A stretch of DNA of 64,000 bases from positions 1-64,000 of the forward strand of contig NZ_JNXC01000030.1 in assembly GCF_000716595.1 (NCBI RefSeq). Reading direction: 5' to 3'. Of this stretch, positions 27,648 through 36,145 are shown piece by piece. The stretch comes from Saccharothrix sp. NRRL B-16314. Lineage in GTDB: Bacteria > Actinomycetota > Actinomycetes > Mycobacteriales > Pseudonocardiaceae. The position numbers and the translations under genes are program-made. Below the pieces are notes generated by a model. The model ran no database searches and was not told the DNA's origin. It saw only the letters and a list, made by a program, of their open reading frames with translations. Positions within the stretch are counted from its first letter, which is position 1, and every line of letters starts with the position of its first letter.

Positions 27648-28273
27648 GAGCGGGTACTCAACCAGGTCGCCGCCGAGCCACCGGCGTGGAGCCCGCGACG
27701 GGTCGCCATCGGCCGGGACGCCCCGCCCGCCACGCTGGGGGCAACCCTCCATGGTGATCGCACGAACCTGAGAAACTGCTGAAAATCCAGTGCGATTGGC
27801 GCTGGATGTATACCCTTGGGTTTCCGGTGCGACGGTAGCCGATACCGCGGGAACCGAATCGATCATCGATTCGACCGGCGTCACCGGAGCCTGCGTCGGT
27901 GCGCTTCGGCTTGGGGTCCGAGTGCGTCGAGTGGAGCACTGGCGCGGTCCGCTGATTTCTTCATCAGGGGGTTCACTGTGCACCAGGGTGATGGGCCGGT
28001 CGATCTCGTGCGCATTGTCGGCCGGGGCGCGGAAACGCCTGCCCCGCGGCAGTCTGGTGGTGCCGGAGTCGGCCGCTCGCCGGTCAGTCGGCGACCTTTG
28101 GCTACCTCCGCCGGTATCGGTCACGGTTCCCCCATCGCACGTCGGCGGAGCATTGGACGCGCAATTCACGTATGTGCGTGCTCAATGCGGTGGATGGACT
28201 GCCGGATAAGTCGTCGACACCGGCCCGACGCGTCCGAAGTGGCTTGTCCGGCGTAGTCGTTCGACACGGCCGT

Positions 28274-28301
28274 TGACAGACGTACATCGTAAGTGCATAG
28301 T
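28274..28301 (+). promoter_or_regulatory. promoter: TTGACA-N16-CATAGT
   Basis: A perfect -35 TTGACA (28274-28279), a 16-bp spacer and CATAGT as a -10 with the key A2 and T6. It points toward the chimeric gene at 28501 and is embedded in the inverted repeat 28282-28325. Confidence 0.55.
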
Positions 28302-28325
28302 GAACGAGGGCAACTTACGCTGTAC
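28282..28325. promoter_or_regulatory. large inverted repeat overlapping the promoter
   Basis: Arms GTACATCGTAAGT (28282-28294) and ACTTACGCTGTAC (28313-28325) match at 12 of 13 positions around an 18-nt centre containing the -10 box. One arm fills the -35/-10 spacer, as a repressor operator would. The regulator is not evident nearby. Confidence 0.6.
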
Positions 28326-28500
28326 GCCTCGGATGAAGGCCCTGGTGGGAAGGGGGTATCCAGTGTTTCGCCGCGCCGGTCGCGGCCGGTCGTATTCCAT
28401 TCGAACGGGAAATTGTGTTTGTTCGGGCACGCGGGTGGGCGGCAGATCCTGAACGCGGCAATCCGAAGTGCCGGGCAATTCGAACCAGGGGGGGTCCCTG

Positions 28501-29607
28501 ATGTCGGAGTTGACGTGCCTGCTCGACGGGAGCGAGGCGTGCCACGCCATGAACGGCAGGTACAGCGGCCGAGCGGTCCGCGCCTCGAACCCGTTGGACG
28601 TGGAAGCGCTGTCGGCGGCGGTGAGTGCGCTGGGGGCGGCGCACTCGGTGCTGTCGAGCCGAGTCGACCGGGACGAGGAGGGACAACCGCTGCTCGTCGA
28701 GGGGTCGAGCAGCGAGTTCCACTTCTCCCGGTGCTGGGGGTACAGCGATGACCGGTTGGCCGGGATGCCGCCGCTGGACGGGCAGGTCGGCGTGGTCCAC
28801 GTGGTGCACCACGACGCCGAGACGTGGTCGATGACGTTGCTGACGCACAACTCGGTGGTCGACGGCCCGCTGATGCTGAAGATCCTGACCGACCTGTGGA
28901 CGTACTACACCGAGGCGGCGGCGGGCCGGAAGCCGTGGCCCCGCCGCTACGGGCTCCCTCGGCCGCCCACCGAGTTGCCGGCCCCGCGCGGCGCCGGGTC
29001 GAGGGTGCCGAATCCGGGTGCGCCACCATCGGGCTTCGCTGGGGACGCCGGTCGGCCGCGACCGACCGGCAGCGGTCCGGTGGTGGCCCGGCCGAGCCGC
29101 GACCAGGTGGTCCGCGACCTGGTCGGCGTGGCGCGGTCGCACCGGGACCTGCTGCACGTCCTGTCGAGGCCGAGCGGTCACGGTGAGAAGGTGCGCACCA
29201 CCGCGTACCCCGGCATCCCGTTCAACCACGATGCCGCTGACGTGCGCAGTCGGGCCTTCGCCATGCTCGCCTCGTGGGCTCGCCTGGTGGTGGAGGAGCT
29301 GCGCGTGACCCCGCCACCGGGCCGGATCGACGCGGTGGTCGGGTTCCTCGTCCGGCATGTCGACTGGCTGCTGGCGCACGACGCCGCGGACGACTTCGCC
29401 GACGAGGTCGCGGAGCTGGTCCTGGCCGGGCACAAGGTGGCCGCGCCGAGGCCGGGGCGGTCGGCGGCCATCGGTGGGTGCGTCGTGCGGGGCTGCGGTG
29501 GCGAACTGCGCGCGATGGGTTCCGTCATCGCCTGCTCGGTCGACCCGGGGCACTCGTGGGTGCCGCAGCGATGGACTGATCTGCGGCGACAGCTGGGAAG
29601 GGTGTAG
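28501..29607 (+). CDS. chimera: N-terminal half of a PapA/condensation-type acyltransferase plus C-terminal zinc-ribbon-like domain
   Basis: A 368-aa protein. Residues 1-140 follow the N-terminal subdomain of PapA/condensation-fold acyltransferases: NPLDVEALSAAVSALGAAHSVL, then THNSVVDG in place of HHxxxDG and LWTYYTEAAAG. The catalytic second His is Asn. The C-terminal acyltransferase half is absent. After a Pro/Arg linker (about 150-185) comes a helical region and a terminal Cys cluster (CVVRGCGGEL ... ACSVDPGHSW), resembling the zinc-ribbon ends of actinobacterial regulatory or phage-type proteins. ATG 28501 has a GGGGGG run 7-9 nt upstream. Function unknown; perhaps a ligand-sensing protein built from a dead enzyme fold (inference). 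Confidence 0.75.
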   Translation: MSELTCLLDGSEACHAMNGRYSGRAVRASNPLDVEALSAAVSALGAAHSVLSSRVDRDEEGQPLLVEGSSSEFHFSRCWGYSDDRLAGMPPLDGQVGVVHVVHHDAETWSMTLLTHNSVVDGPLMLKILTDLWTYYTEAAAGRKPWPRRYGLPRPPTELPAPRGAGSRVPNPGAPPSGFAGDAGRPRPTGSGPVVARPSRDQVVRDLVGVARSHRDLLHVLSRPSGHGEKVRTTAYPGIPFNHDAADVRSRAFAMLASWARLVVEELRVTPPPGRIDAVVGFLVRHVDWLLAHDAADDFADEVAELVLAGHKVAAPRPGRSAAIGGCVVRGCGGELRAMGSVIACSVDPGHSWVPQRWTDLRRQLGRV

Positions 29608-29704
29608 CGGTGGAGGGGTGATCCACCGAGTCGGTGTCGTGTGCCCAACCCGGACTCGTGAGTTGGGCGGGGTGTGCCCGATTCGTCGTCGAAAGGTGGT
29701 GGTC

Positions 29705-29878
29705 GTGGTCGACTCCACCGTCCGGCCGGCCCGGCTCGCGCAGGACGGTGACGACATCGCGTTCTCCTACCGCCGCGAGCAGGAGGTCGCCGACGAGGTC
29801 GTGGAGGAAGCGGGAGCGGCCGGTCGCCGCTGGACGTCCGACGAGCAGGTGCGGTGCACACGACGCGGGCGGGCGTGA
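29705..29878 (+). CDS. possible 57-aa hydrophilic protein
   Basis: A short charged frame starting at GTG 29705 with GGTGG upstream. It is rich in Glu/Asp/Arg (YRREQEVADEVVEEAG) and predicted helical, with a single Cys. It lies between the chimeric gene and the membrane protein gene on the same strand. Composition is coding-like, but there is no recognisable family. Confidence 0.35.
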   Translation: MVDSTVRPARLAQDGDDIAFSYRREQEVADEVVEEAGAAGRRWTSDEQVRCTRRGRA

Positions 29879-29920
29879 TCGGGCGCAGGTGAGCGCGGGC
29901 GTCTGGCAGACTGACCGCAA

Positions 29921-30712
29921 GTGGACGTACTGCTGCTGAAGCTGTTCCTGGCGCCACTGCTGGTCGTGGCGTCGACGCTGGCCGGGCGACGGTGGGGCGC
30001 CGACGTGGCCGGGATCCTCGTGGCACTCCCGATCGTCGCCGGTCCGATCCTGTTCATCTCCTACCTCCAGCACGGCGCGGACTTCGCCGGCGGCGCGGCC
30101 GTCTCGTCCCTGTTCGGACTCGCGTCGCTCGCCGCGTTCGCGGTGGTGTTCTCGTGCGCGGCCCGTCGTCTCGGCTGGCTCGCCACGGTGACCACGAGCT
30201 GGGCCGCCGTTCTCGCAGTGGACGCCGCGCTGTCGTTCGTCCGCGTCACGGCACCCGTGGCACTCCTGGTCACGCTCACCGCCACCGCGGTCGCGATGGT
30301 CTTCATGCCGAAGGTCGAGCCGGAACTCCCGGGCGACGTCGACCGACGCCGGCCGCCGCTCTGGGACCTGCCGGGACGCGCGGTCGTGACCGGTGTCCTG
30401 GTGCTCGGCGTGACGACGGCGTCCAGCGCGCTCGGTCCGCAGTGGACCGGCTTGCTGGCGCCGTTCCCCATCGCGACGAGCGTCGTGGCGGCCTTCGTCC
30501 ACGCCCAGCACGGCCCCGTGGTCACCGCGCGAGTCCTGTCGGGCACGCTCGTCGGCTTGCTCGGCTTCTCGGCGTTCTGCTTGTCGGTCTCCGTCCTCGT
30601 CCGCCCGATCGGCGCCGCCGCGTTCGTGCTGGGCACCGTGGTGGCGGTCGCCGTCCAACTCCTGGCGCTGCGCACGCGACGGACGCTTCGCCTGCGGGCC
30701 GTCGGGCGGTAG
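29921..30712 (+). CDS. multipass membrane protein of unknown function
   Basis: A 263-aa protein with about eight hydrophobic helices in two similar halves, each opening with a helix followed by a PIVAGP- or PFPIAT-type Pro segment (ALPIVAGPILFI, LAPFPIATSVVAAF). This suggests an internal duplication. No transporter signature was recognised. GTG 29921 is the start; no other start lies upstream in the gap. It is convergent with the beta-galactosidase gene. Confidence 0.75.
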   Translation: MDVLLLKLFLAPLLVVASTLAGRRWGADVAGILVALPIVAGPILFISYLQHGADFAGGAAVSSLFGLASLAAFAVVFSCAARRLGWLATVTTSWAAVLAVDAALSFVRVTAPVALLVTLTATAVAMVFMPKVEPELPGDVDRRRPPLWDLPGRAVVTGVLVLGVTTASSALGPQWTGLLAPFPIATSVVAAFVHAQHGPVVTARVLSGTLVGLLGFSAFCLSVSVLVRPIGAAAFVLGTVVAVAVQLLALRTRRTLRLRAVGR

Positions 30713-30726
30713 CAACGCGGACCGCT

Positions 30727-32481
30727 TCACATCTCGGTGTGGCCGAGCAGGGGACCGGGCACGAACCGGGCCACCGGCGAGGTCATCACGCCCGTCTCGA
30801 ACACGACCACCTCGTTGGCACCCGCGCGGACGGCCGGGCCGGGCACGTACAGCGTCCGCTGCGGGCCCAGCGACGAGTAGCGGCCCAGGCAGAAACCGTT
30901 GACCCACACGACTCCGTTGCCCCAGTCCCCGGTGTCCAGGTGGAGGTCGGCCGGTCCGTCCAGGGTGAACCCGCCGCGGACGAGGACCGGACCGCCGACC
31001 CGGCCGCCGAACGGCATGCTGTCGGCGTGCCACGGCCCGGACAGCGCTCCCAGGTCGAGCGGCAGGACGTCCCAGCCGCGCAGGGGTTCGCCGTCCAGGG
31101 TTGCGCCGCCGATGACGCCCTTGGGCTCGCCGATGCGCGGACCGTAGTTGACCCGTCCTCGGTCCTCCACGAGCACCACGAGTTCACCGACGGCCTTGTG
31201 GAACCCGAGCGCTCGCTGGTGGTGCTCACGGAGCAGGACCCCGACCGACTGGCCGTTGAGGAACACCGACGCGCGGTCGCGTACCTCGCCGAAGCGCAGC
31301 ACGGCCGGTCCCGCGTGGTCGATCCACGTGCGCAGCAAGGCGATCTGCGGCGTGGGCGTGAGTTCGTCGAACGTCGGCAGCGCGCTGTGGTGCTGCCAAG
31401 CGCCCCACCGCTCCGGCTCGTCGAGCAGCGGGACGTGGTGATCCAGCGGCACGGTGAACTCCGGCGCGGGCCGTGCGGCGGGCGGCGGGGCGTCCGGCAC
31501 GTCGTGGTACCGGGCGATCACCTCGCGGAACGCGTGGTACTTGGCCGTGGGGTTGCCCGCCTCGTCCAACGGCGCGTCGTAGTCGTACGAGGTGATGGTG
31601 GGCCGGTAGACGCCCTTGTCGTTGGCGCCGTTGGTGAGCCCGAAGTTCGTCCCGCCGTGGAACATGTACAGGTTCACCGACGCGCCCGCCGACAGCAGCG
31701 CGTCGAGCTCCGCCGCGGCGTCGTCGGCGGACGTGGTGTGGTGGTGCGAGCCCCAGTAGTCGAACCAGCCGTTCCAGAACTCCGAGCACATCAACGGCCC
31801 GGTCGGCTGGTGCTCGCGCAGCGTGGCCAGGCGCTCGGCACTGCGCGAGCCGAACGACGCCGTCAGGTGCAGGCCGTCGAGGCTGCCCGCGGTGAGCATC
31901 TCGTCGGTCGGCTGGTCGACGGTGGTCAGCGGAACGGTGATCCCCGCCGCCTTGGTGTACTCCACCAGGGCTTCGAGGTACGCCTTGTCGGAGCCGAAAG
32001 CGCCGTACTCGTTCTCGATCTGCACGAGGATCACCGGCCCGCCGTGCTGCACCTGCAGGGGCTCGACGACGGCGTACACGCGTTCGAGGTAGTCGCGGAC
32101 CGCCGCCAGGTAACGGGGTTCGGCCCGTCGGACGCCCACGTCGGGGTCGCGGAACAGCCAGGCGGGCAGACCACCGTTGTCCCACTCCGCACAGATGAAG
32201 GGGCCGGGCCGCACGACGGCCTTCATCCCGGCCTCGCCGACCAGCCGCAGGAAGCGGTCCAGGTCCAGCCCGCCGGACAGGTCGAACACGTCCGGGGTGG
32301 GTGCGTGGGCGTTCCAGGGCACGTACGTCTCGATGGTGTTCAGGCCCATCCGCCTGGCCTTGTCGATCCGGTCCGCCCAGAGGTCCGGGTGCACCCGGAA
32401 GTAGTGCAGCGCGCCGGACAGGACGCGGAACGGCTCGCCGTCGAGCAGGAAGTCGTGCTCGCCGATGGTGAAGTCAGGCAC
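30727..32481 (-). CDS. GH35 beta-galactosidase
   Basis: A 584-aa cytoplasmic (no signal peptide) glycoside hydrolase of family 35. The N-terminal TIM barrel has WNAHAP, RPGPFICAEW, the acid/base Glu in QIENEYG (about residue 155) and the nucleophile Glu in SEFWNGW (about 232). C-terminal beta-sandwich domains include GPWHADSMPF and WGNGVVWVNGFCLGRYS. It cleaves terminal beta-galactosides. GTG 32481 is chosen for GGAGG 5 nt upstream. It is the distal gene after the sugar ABC importer, separated by a hairpin at 32639, and probably hydrolyses imported galacto-oligosaccharides. Confidence 0.93.
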   Translation of the reverse strand: MPDFTIGEHDFLLDGEPFRVLSGALHYFRVHPDLWADRIDKARRMGLNTIETYVPWNAHAPTPDVFDLSGGLDLDRFLRLVGEAGMKAVVRPGPFICAEWDNGGLPAWLFRDPDVGVRRAEPRYLAAVRDYLERVYAVVEPLQVQHGGPVILVQIENEYGAFGSDKAYLEALVEYTKAAGITVPLTTVDQPTDEMLTAGSLDGLHLTASFGSRSAERLATLREHQPTGPLMCSEFWNGWFDYWGSHHHTTSADDAAAELDALLSAGASVNLYMFHGGTNFGLTNGANDKGVYRPTITSYDYDAPLDEAGNPTAKYHAFREVIARYHDVPDAPPPAARPAPEFTVPLDHHVPLLDEPERWGAWQHHSALPTFDELTPTPQIALLRTWIDHAGPAVLRFGEVRDRASVFLNGQSVGVLLREHHQRALGFHKAVGELVVLVEDRGRVNYGPRIGEPKGVIGGATLDGEPLRGWDVLPLDLGALSGPWHADSMPFGGRVGGPVLVRGGFTLDGPADLHLDTGDWGNGVVWVNGFCLGRYSSLGPQRTLYVPGPAVRAGANEVVVFETGVMTSPVARFVPGPLLGHTEM

Positions 32482-32638
32482 GGGGACCTCCGGAGGTGCG
32501 CGGCTGGAACGCCGACCAGGGCAGGGCGCGGGGCGTCGCGGAGATGGTCGTTCCTTTCGGGGAGGTCGTGCGGACCCCTTGCCGGGGCCGCGATCCGACC
32601 GGTCTGCTGTGTCGTGGGCGAGCCCGTTCCGGAAGGGC

Positions 32639-32674
32639 GGGACGGCCGGCACCCCGGCAGGCGCCGGCCGTCCC
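32639..32674 (-). terminator. hairpin between the sugar-binding protein gene and the beta-galactosidase gene
   Basis: A perfect 12-bp stem, GGGACGGCCGGC (32639-32650) with its complement at 32663-32674, and a 12-nt loop. It starts 8 nt beyond the stop of the binding-protein gene. There is no clear U run, so it may be a weak terminator or an mRNA-stabilising element that sets the high binding-protein to enzyme ratio. Confidence 0.65.
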
Positions 32675-32681
32675 GGGTCGG

Positions 32682-34025
32682 TCAGCTCGTGGTGACGGTG
32701 AAACCCTGCTGGCTGCCGTAGTCGGCCAGCGACTTCTGCCAGTCGGTCAGGCCCGGGTCGAGGTGCGACGAGTTCAGGTACGACTTGCCGACCGTGTCAC
32801 CGAAGATGCTGTTGGCGTAGAGCTGGTACGGCAGGTAGCTCCAGCCGGCCGCGACCTGGCCCGCCGACGCGGTCAGGACCTGGTTGACCTGCTGCCCGCC
32901 GAAGTACGCCGACGCCTTGTCCTTGAACGCGGCCGAGTCGAGGTCCGCGGTGGTGGCGGGGAAGCCGCCGCTCTCCAGGAACGGCTTGACGCCGTTGTCG
33001 TGGTTGAGCCAGCGGACGAAGCCCGCGGCCAACGCCGGGTTGGCGCTCTGCTTGAGCACCGACTGCCCGCCGCCGCCGTTCTCGGCGGTGACCGGCTTGC
33101 CGTCGTAGGTGGGCAGCGGCGCCACGGCCCACTTGCCCGCGCCGCCCGGCACCGACGACTCCAGCACGCCCGGCATCCACGCACCGGCGAGCAGCGTGGA
33201 GATGGTGCCGTCACCCAGCGCCTTGTACCACTCGTCCGACCAGCCCTTGATGGACGAGAGCAGCTTCTTCTCCACCAGCGGGCTCCACATCGCGGTGAAC
33301 TTCCTGGTGCCCGCGTCCTGGAGGTCGATCCTGACGGACTTCCCGTCGGTGGTGAACGGCTTGCCGCCCGCCTGCCAGATCATGCTGGTGGTGAAGCCCG
33401 CGTCACCGGTGTCGGAGGTGATGTACTTGGTCGGGTCCGCAGCGTGCAGCTTCTCGGCGGCGGCGACGTACTCGTCCCACGTCTTGGGCACCGCGATGCC
33501 GTGCTGGTCGAACACCTGCTTGTTGTAGAACAGCGCCATCGGGCCCGAGTCCTGCGGCAGGCCGTACAGGCCGCCGGCGACCTTCACCGAACCCCAGGTG
33601 GACTTCGTGTAGTCCTTCTCGAAGTCGTTGAAGCCGTACTGGCCGAGGTCGACCAGGGCGCCGGTGAGCGCGAACTGCGGCAGCGCCTGGTACTCGACCT
33701 GGGCGACGTCCGGCGCGCCGGAGCCGGCCTTCACGGCGTTCTGGAGCTTGGTGTAGTGGTCGTTGTTGGTGCCCGCGTTGACGTAGTTGACCTTGACGTT
33801 CGGGAATTCCCGCTGGAACGCCTCCACCTGAGCCTTGGCCGACGGCGTCCAGCTCCAGTAGGTGAGCTCGCCGCCCGCCTTCAGCGCGGCGTCGACCGCG
33901 TCGGGGGTACCGGTGGCACCGCCCGGGGTGGCGTTGTCGGACCCCGGGGAGCAGGCCGCGAGCGCGGCGACGAGCAGGCCCGCCACGGTGACGGCCGCCC
34001 TCGCGCGGTGCTTGGTGGGTGACAT
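32682..34025 (-). CDS. sugar ABC transporter substrate-binding lipoprotein
   Basis: A 447-aa family-1 extracellular solute-binding protein. It has a lipoprotein signal (KHRAR, hydrophobic core, LAACS lipobox at about residue 25) and a typical two-lobe sugar-binding pattern (LTYWSWTPSAKAQVEAF near the N-terminus, GLPQDSGPMALFYN, EYVAAAEKL). It delivers oligosaccharides to the two permeases encoded upstream in the operon. The shared operator with a GH43 galactan enzyme suggests beta-galacto-oligosaccharides as ligand (inference). No ATPase gene is in the operon; a shared MsiK-type ATPase is usual in actinobacteria. Confidence 0.92.
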   Translation of the reverse strand: MSPTKHRARAAVTVAGLLVAALAACSPGSDNATPGGATGTPDAVDAALKAGGELTYWSWTPSAKAQVEAFQREFPNVKVNYVNAGTNNDHYTKLQNAVKAGSGAPDVAQVEYQALPQFALTGALVDLGQYGFNDFEKDYTKSTWGSVKVAGGLYGLPQDSGPMALFYNKQVFDQHGIAVPKTWDEYVAAAEKLHAADPTKYITSDTGDAGFTTSMIWQAGGKPFTTDGKSVRIDLQDAGTRKFTAMWSPLVEKKLLSSIKGWSDEWYKALGDGTISTLLAGAWMPGVLESSVPGGAGKWAVAPLPTYDGKPVTAENGGGGQSVLKQSANPALAAGFVRWLNHDNGVKPFLESGGFPATTADLDSAAFKDKASAYFGGQQVNQVLTASAGQVAAGWSYLPYQLYANSIFGDTVGKSYLNSSHLDPGLTDWQKSLADYGSQQGFTVTTS

Positions 34026-34056
34026 TGGTGACTGTCCTCTCGCGACGGTGTTCCGA

Positions 34057-34935
34057 CTACTGCTTGACGCTTCCCGCGCTCAGCCCCGACTGCCAGAAGC
34101 GCTGGAGCAGGAGGAATGCGGCGACGAGCGGGATGATGGTGAGCACCGACCCGGTGATCACGAGGTGGTAGATCGGCTGCGCGCCGACGCCCGAGGCCTG
34201 GGCGCTCCACTGGTTGAGGCCGACGGTCAGCGGGTACCAGTCCGGCTCGCTGAGCATGATCAGCGGCAGGAAGTAGTTGTTCCAGGTGGACACCACGGCG
34301 AACAGCGCGACGGTCACGACACCCGGCAGGAGCAGCCGCAACGTCACCGTGAGGAAGATCCGCACCTCGCCCGCGCCGTCGATCCGGGCCGCCTCGATCA
34401 CCTCGTCCGGCACCGCCTCGACGGCGTACACCCACACCAGGTACAGGCCGAACGGGCTGATCAGCGACGGGATGATGATCGCCCACGGGGTGTTGGTCAG
34501 CCCCAGCTCGCTGAACATCAGGAACGTCGGCACGGCCAGCGCGGTGCCGGGGATCGCGATGGCGCCCAGCAGCACGGCGAACACCGCCCGCCGGCCGGGG
34601 AACCGGTACTTGGCCAGGCCGTAGCCGGCGGCCGTCGCGAGAACGGTCGCGCCACCCGCGCCGACCACCACGTACAGCAGCGTGTTGCCCAGCCAGCGCA
34701 GGAAGATCCCGCCGTCGTGGGTGAACGTCTCGGCGATGTTGTCGAACAGCGCGAACGAGTCGCCGAACGCGAGGCCCGGTGTGCCGAACAGCGCCGGCTG
34801 CGTCTTCGTCGCGCTGATCAACAGCCAGGCCAGCGGGACCAGCGTGTAGACCAGGAACAGCGACATGAGGATCGTCAGCACGACGGACTTGCGAGGCCGC
34901 AGGAAGGGCGATGGCGGTGTCCGCACGGTGCTCAC
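34057..34935 (-). CDS. sugar ABC transporter permease (MalG-like)
   Basis: A 292-aa permease with six membrane helices and the EAA loop (EAARIDGAGEVRIFLTVTLR) near residue 180 that contacts the ATPase. It matches the second permease of CUT1-type sugar importers. Its start overlaps the stop of the first permease gene by 4 nt (34932-34935). Confidence 0.92.
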   Translation of the reverse strand: MSTVRTPPSPFLRPRKSVVLTILMSLFLVYTLVPLAWLLISATKTQPALFGTPGLAFGDSFALFDNIAETFTHDGGIFLRWLGNTLLYVVVGAGGATVLATAAGYGLAKYRFPGRRAVFAVLLGAIAIPGTALAVPTFLMFSELGLTNTPWAIIIPSLISPFGLYLVWVYAVEAVPDEVIEAARIDGAGEVRIFLTVTLRLLLPGVVTVALFAVVSTWNNYFLPLIMLSEPDWYPLTVGLNQWSAQASGVGAQPIYHLVITGSVLTIIPLVAAFLLLQRFWQSGLSAGSVKQ

Positions 34936-35867
34936 ACACCCTTCCGCGAGCCGCGCAGCTGCACGACGTAGGCGATGATCGCGGTGATGACGCCCATGAC
35001 GATCGCCACGGTGGCCGAGTAGTCGTACTGCTGACCGGCGAAGGACAGGTTGTAGGCGTACATGTTCGGCGTGTAGAAGGTGCTGATCACGTTGGGCGCC
35101 AGGGTCCGCAGGATGTTCGGCTCGTTGAACAGCTGGAAGCTGCCGATGATCGAGAAGATCGTCGCGATCACCACCGCGCCGCGGATCGCGGGCAGCTTGA
35201 CGCTCAGGATCGTCCGCATCGTCCCCGCGCCGTCGATGGCCGCCGCCTCGTACAGGTCACCCGGGACGACCTTCAGCGCCGAGTAGAAGATCAGCATGTT
35301 GTAGCCGACGAACTCCCAGGTCACGACGTTGCCGATCGAGGGGAGGATCCAGTCGGCCGACAGCGGCGCGACGGCCTGCCTGCCGAGCAGGTCGTTCAGG
35401 TCGGCGGCCAGCCCGAAGTTGTCGCCGTAGATGAAGCCCCACATCAGGGCCGCGACGACACCCGGTACGGCGTACGGCAGGAAGATCACGACCCGGAAGA
35501 AGCCGGACGCGTGCAGCCGGGCGCTGTCGATGGCCAGCGCCGCCACCAGCGCGAGCAGCAACATGACCGGCACCTGGACCACCAGGAACACCAGGACCCG
35601 GAGGAACGACTCCCAGAACTTCGCGTCACCGAGGACGGCGGCGTAGTTGTCGAGCCCGACGAACTCCGTGCCGCCGAAGAACACCTGCTCGCGGAACAGG
35701 CTCAACCACACCGCGTAGGCGATCGGAGCCAGGAAGACCAGGGCGAACACCACCAGGAACGGGGCGACGAACAGCCAGCCCTTCCGCTCGGGACGCCGAC
35801 GGCGGACACGGCGTGCCGGTGCCGGTGGCGCCGGCGGAGCCTCGACCGGCACCGGGATGGACGTCAT
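34932..35867 (-). CDS. sugar ABC transporter permease (MalF-like)
   Basis: A 311-aa CUT1-type permease: a basic Pro-rich N-terminus (RRVRRRRPERKG), six membrane helices and the EAA loop EAAAIDGAGTMRTILSVKLP at about residue 220. First gene of the importer operon. ATG 35867 has AGGAG 8 nt upstream; the frame is open further upstream but that part lies beyond the operator and looks non-coding. Transcription probably starts near the LacI-type operator 46 bp upstream. Confidence 0.92.
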   Translation of the reverse strand: MTSIPVPVEAPPAPPAPARRVRRRRPERKGWLFVAPFLVVFALVFLAPIAYAVWLSLFREQVFFGGTEFVGLDNYAAVLGDAKFWESFLRVLVFLVVQVPVMLLLALVAALAIDSARLHASGFFRVVIFLPYAVPGVVAALMWGFIYGDNFGLAADLNDLLGRQAVAPLSADWILPSIGNVVTWEFVGYNMLIFYSALKVVPGDLYEAAAIDGAGTMRTILSVKLPAIRGAVVIATIFSIIGSFQLFNEPNILRTLAPNVISTFYTPNMYAYNLSFAGQQYDYSATVAIVMGVITAIIAYVVQLRGSRKGV

Positions 35868-35912
35868 CCTCAACTCCTGTCGAGCACGTGGCGGTGGTGC
35901 GTGTCCGCGCGG

Positions 35913-35930
35913 GATGTTTGCGTAAACATC
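35913..35930. promoter_or_regulatory. LacI-type operator (GATGTTT-GCGT-AAACATC)
   Basis: A perfect 7-bp inverted repeat around a CpG-containing centre, the usual LacI/GalR design, 46 bp upstream of the importer operon. Its core, TGTTTACGCAAACATC on the minus strand, recurs identically at 57883 before the secreted GH43 gene. Confidence 0.75.
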
Positions 35931-36145
35931 GGTGGCAGACGCTAACCCGTCGACCCCGGCATGTCCAGGGGTGGGGGTCGGACCGGGGAGCCGGCAAGTC
36001 GGTCGAGGGGAGTGGTCGATCATGCTCCACTGTGGACCGTGCGACCGGCCGCGCGTCGTGCGGCGCAGGTGGCCTGACCGGTGTCGCGGCGGAACGACGG
36101 CCTTCGGCTGGCCGAGGATGGGCAGGCGGTCCATGCTGGGACGCG

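Larger units (their letters stand above)
27648..28500. other. long intergenic region with a regulated-looking promoter
   Basis: No convincing gene in 853 bases; open frames here have atypical composition and no family resemblance. The right part holds a TTGACA promoter overlapping a large inverted repeat (28274-28325). The downstream 28330-28490 would be a leader of about 190 nt for the chimeric gene at 28501. Confidence 0.5.

Noticed and set aside
27790..28209. 139-codon open frame in the large gap
   Set aside because: No ribosome-binding site, no family resemblance, composition unlike neighbours.
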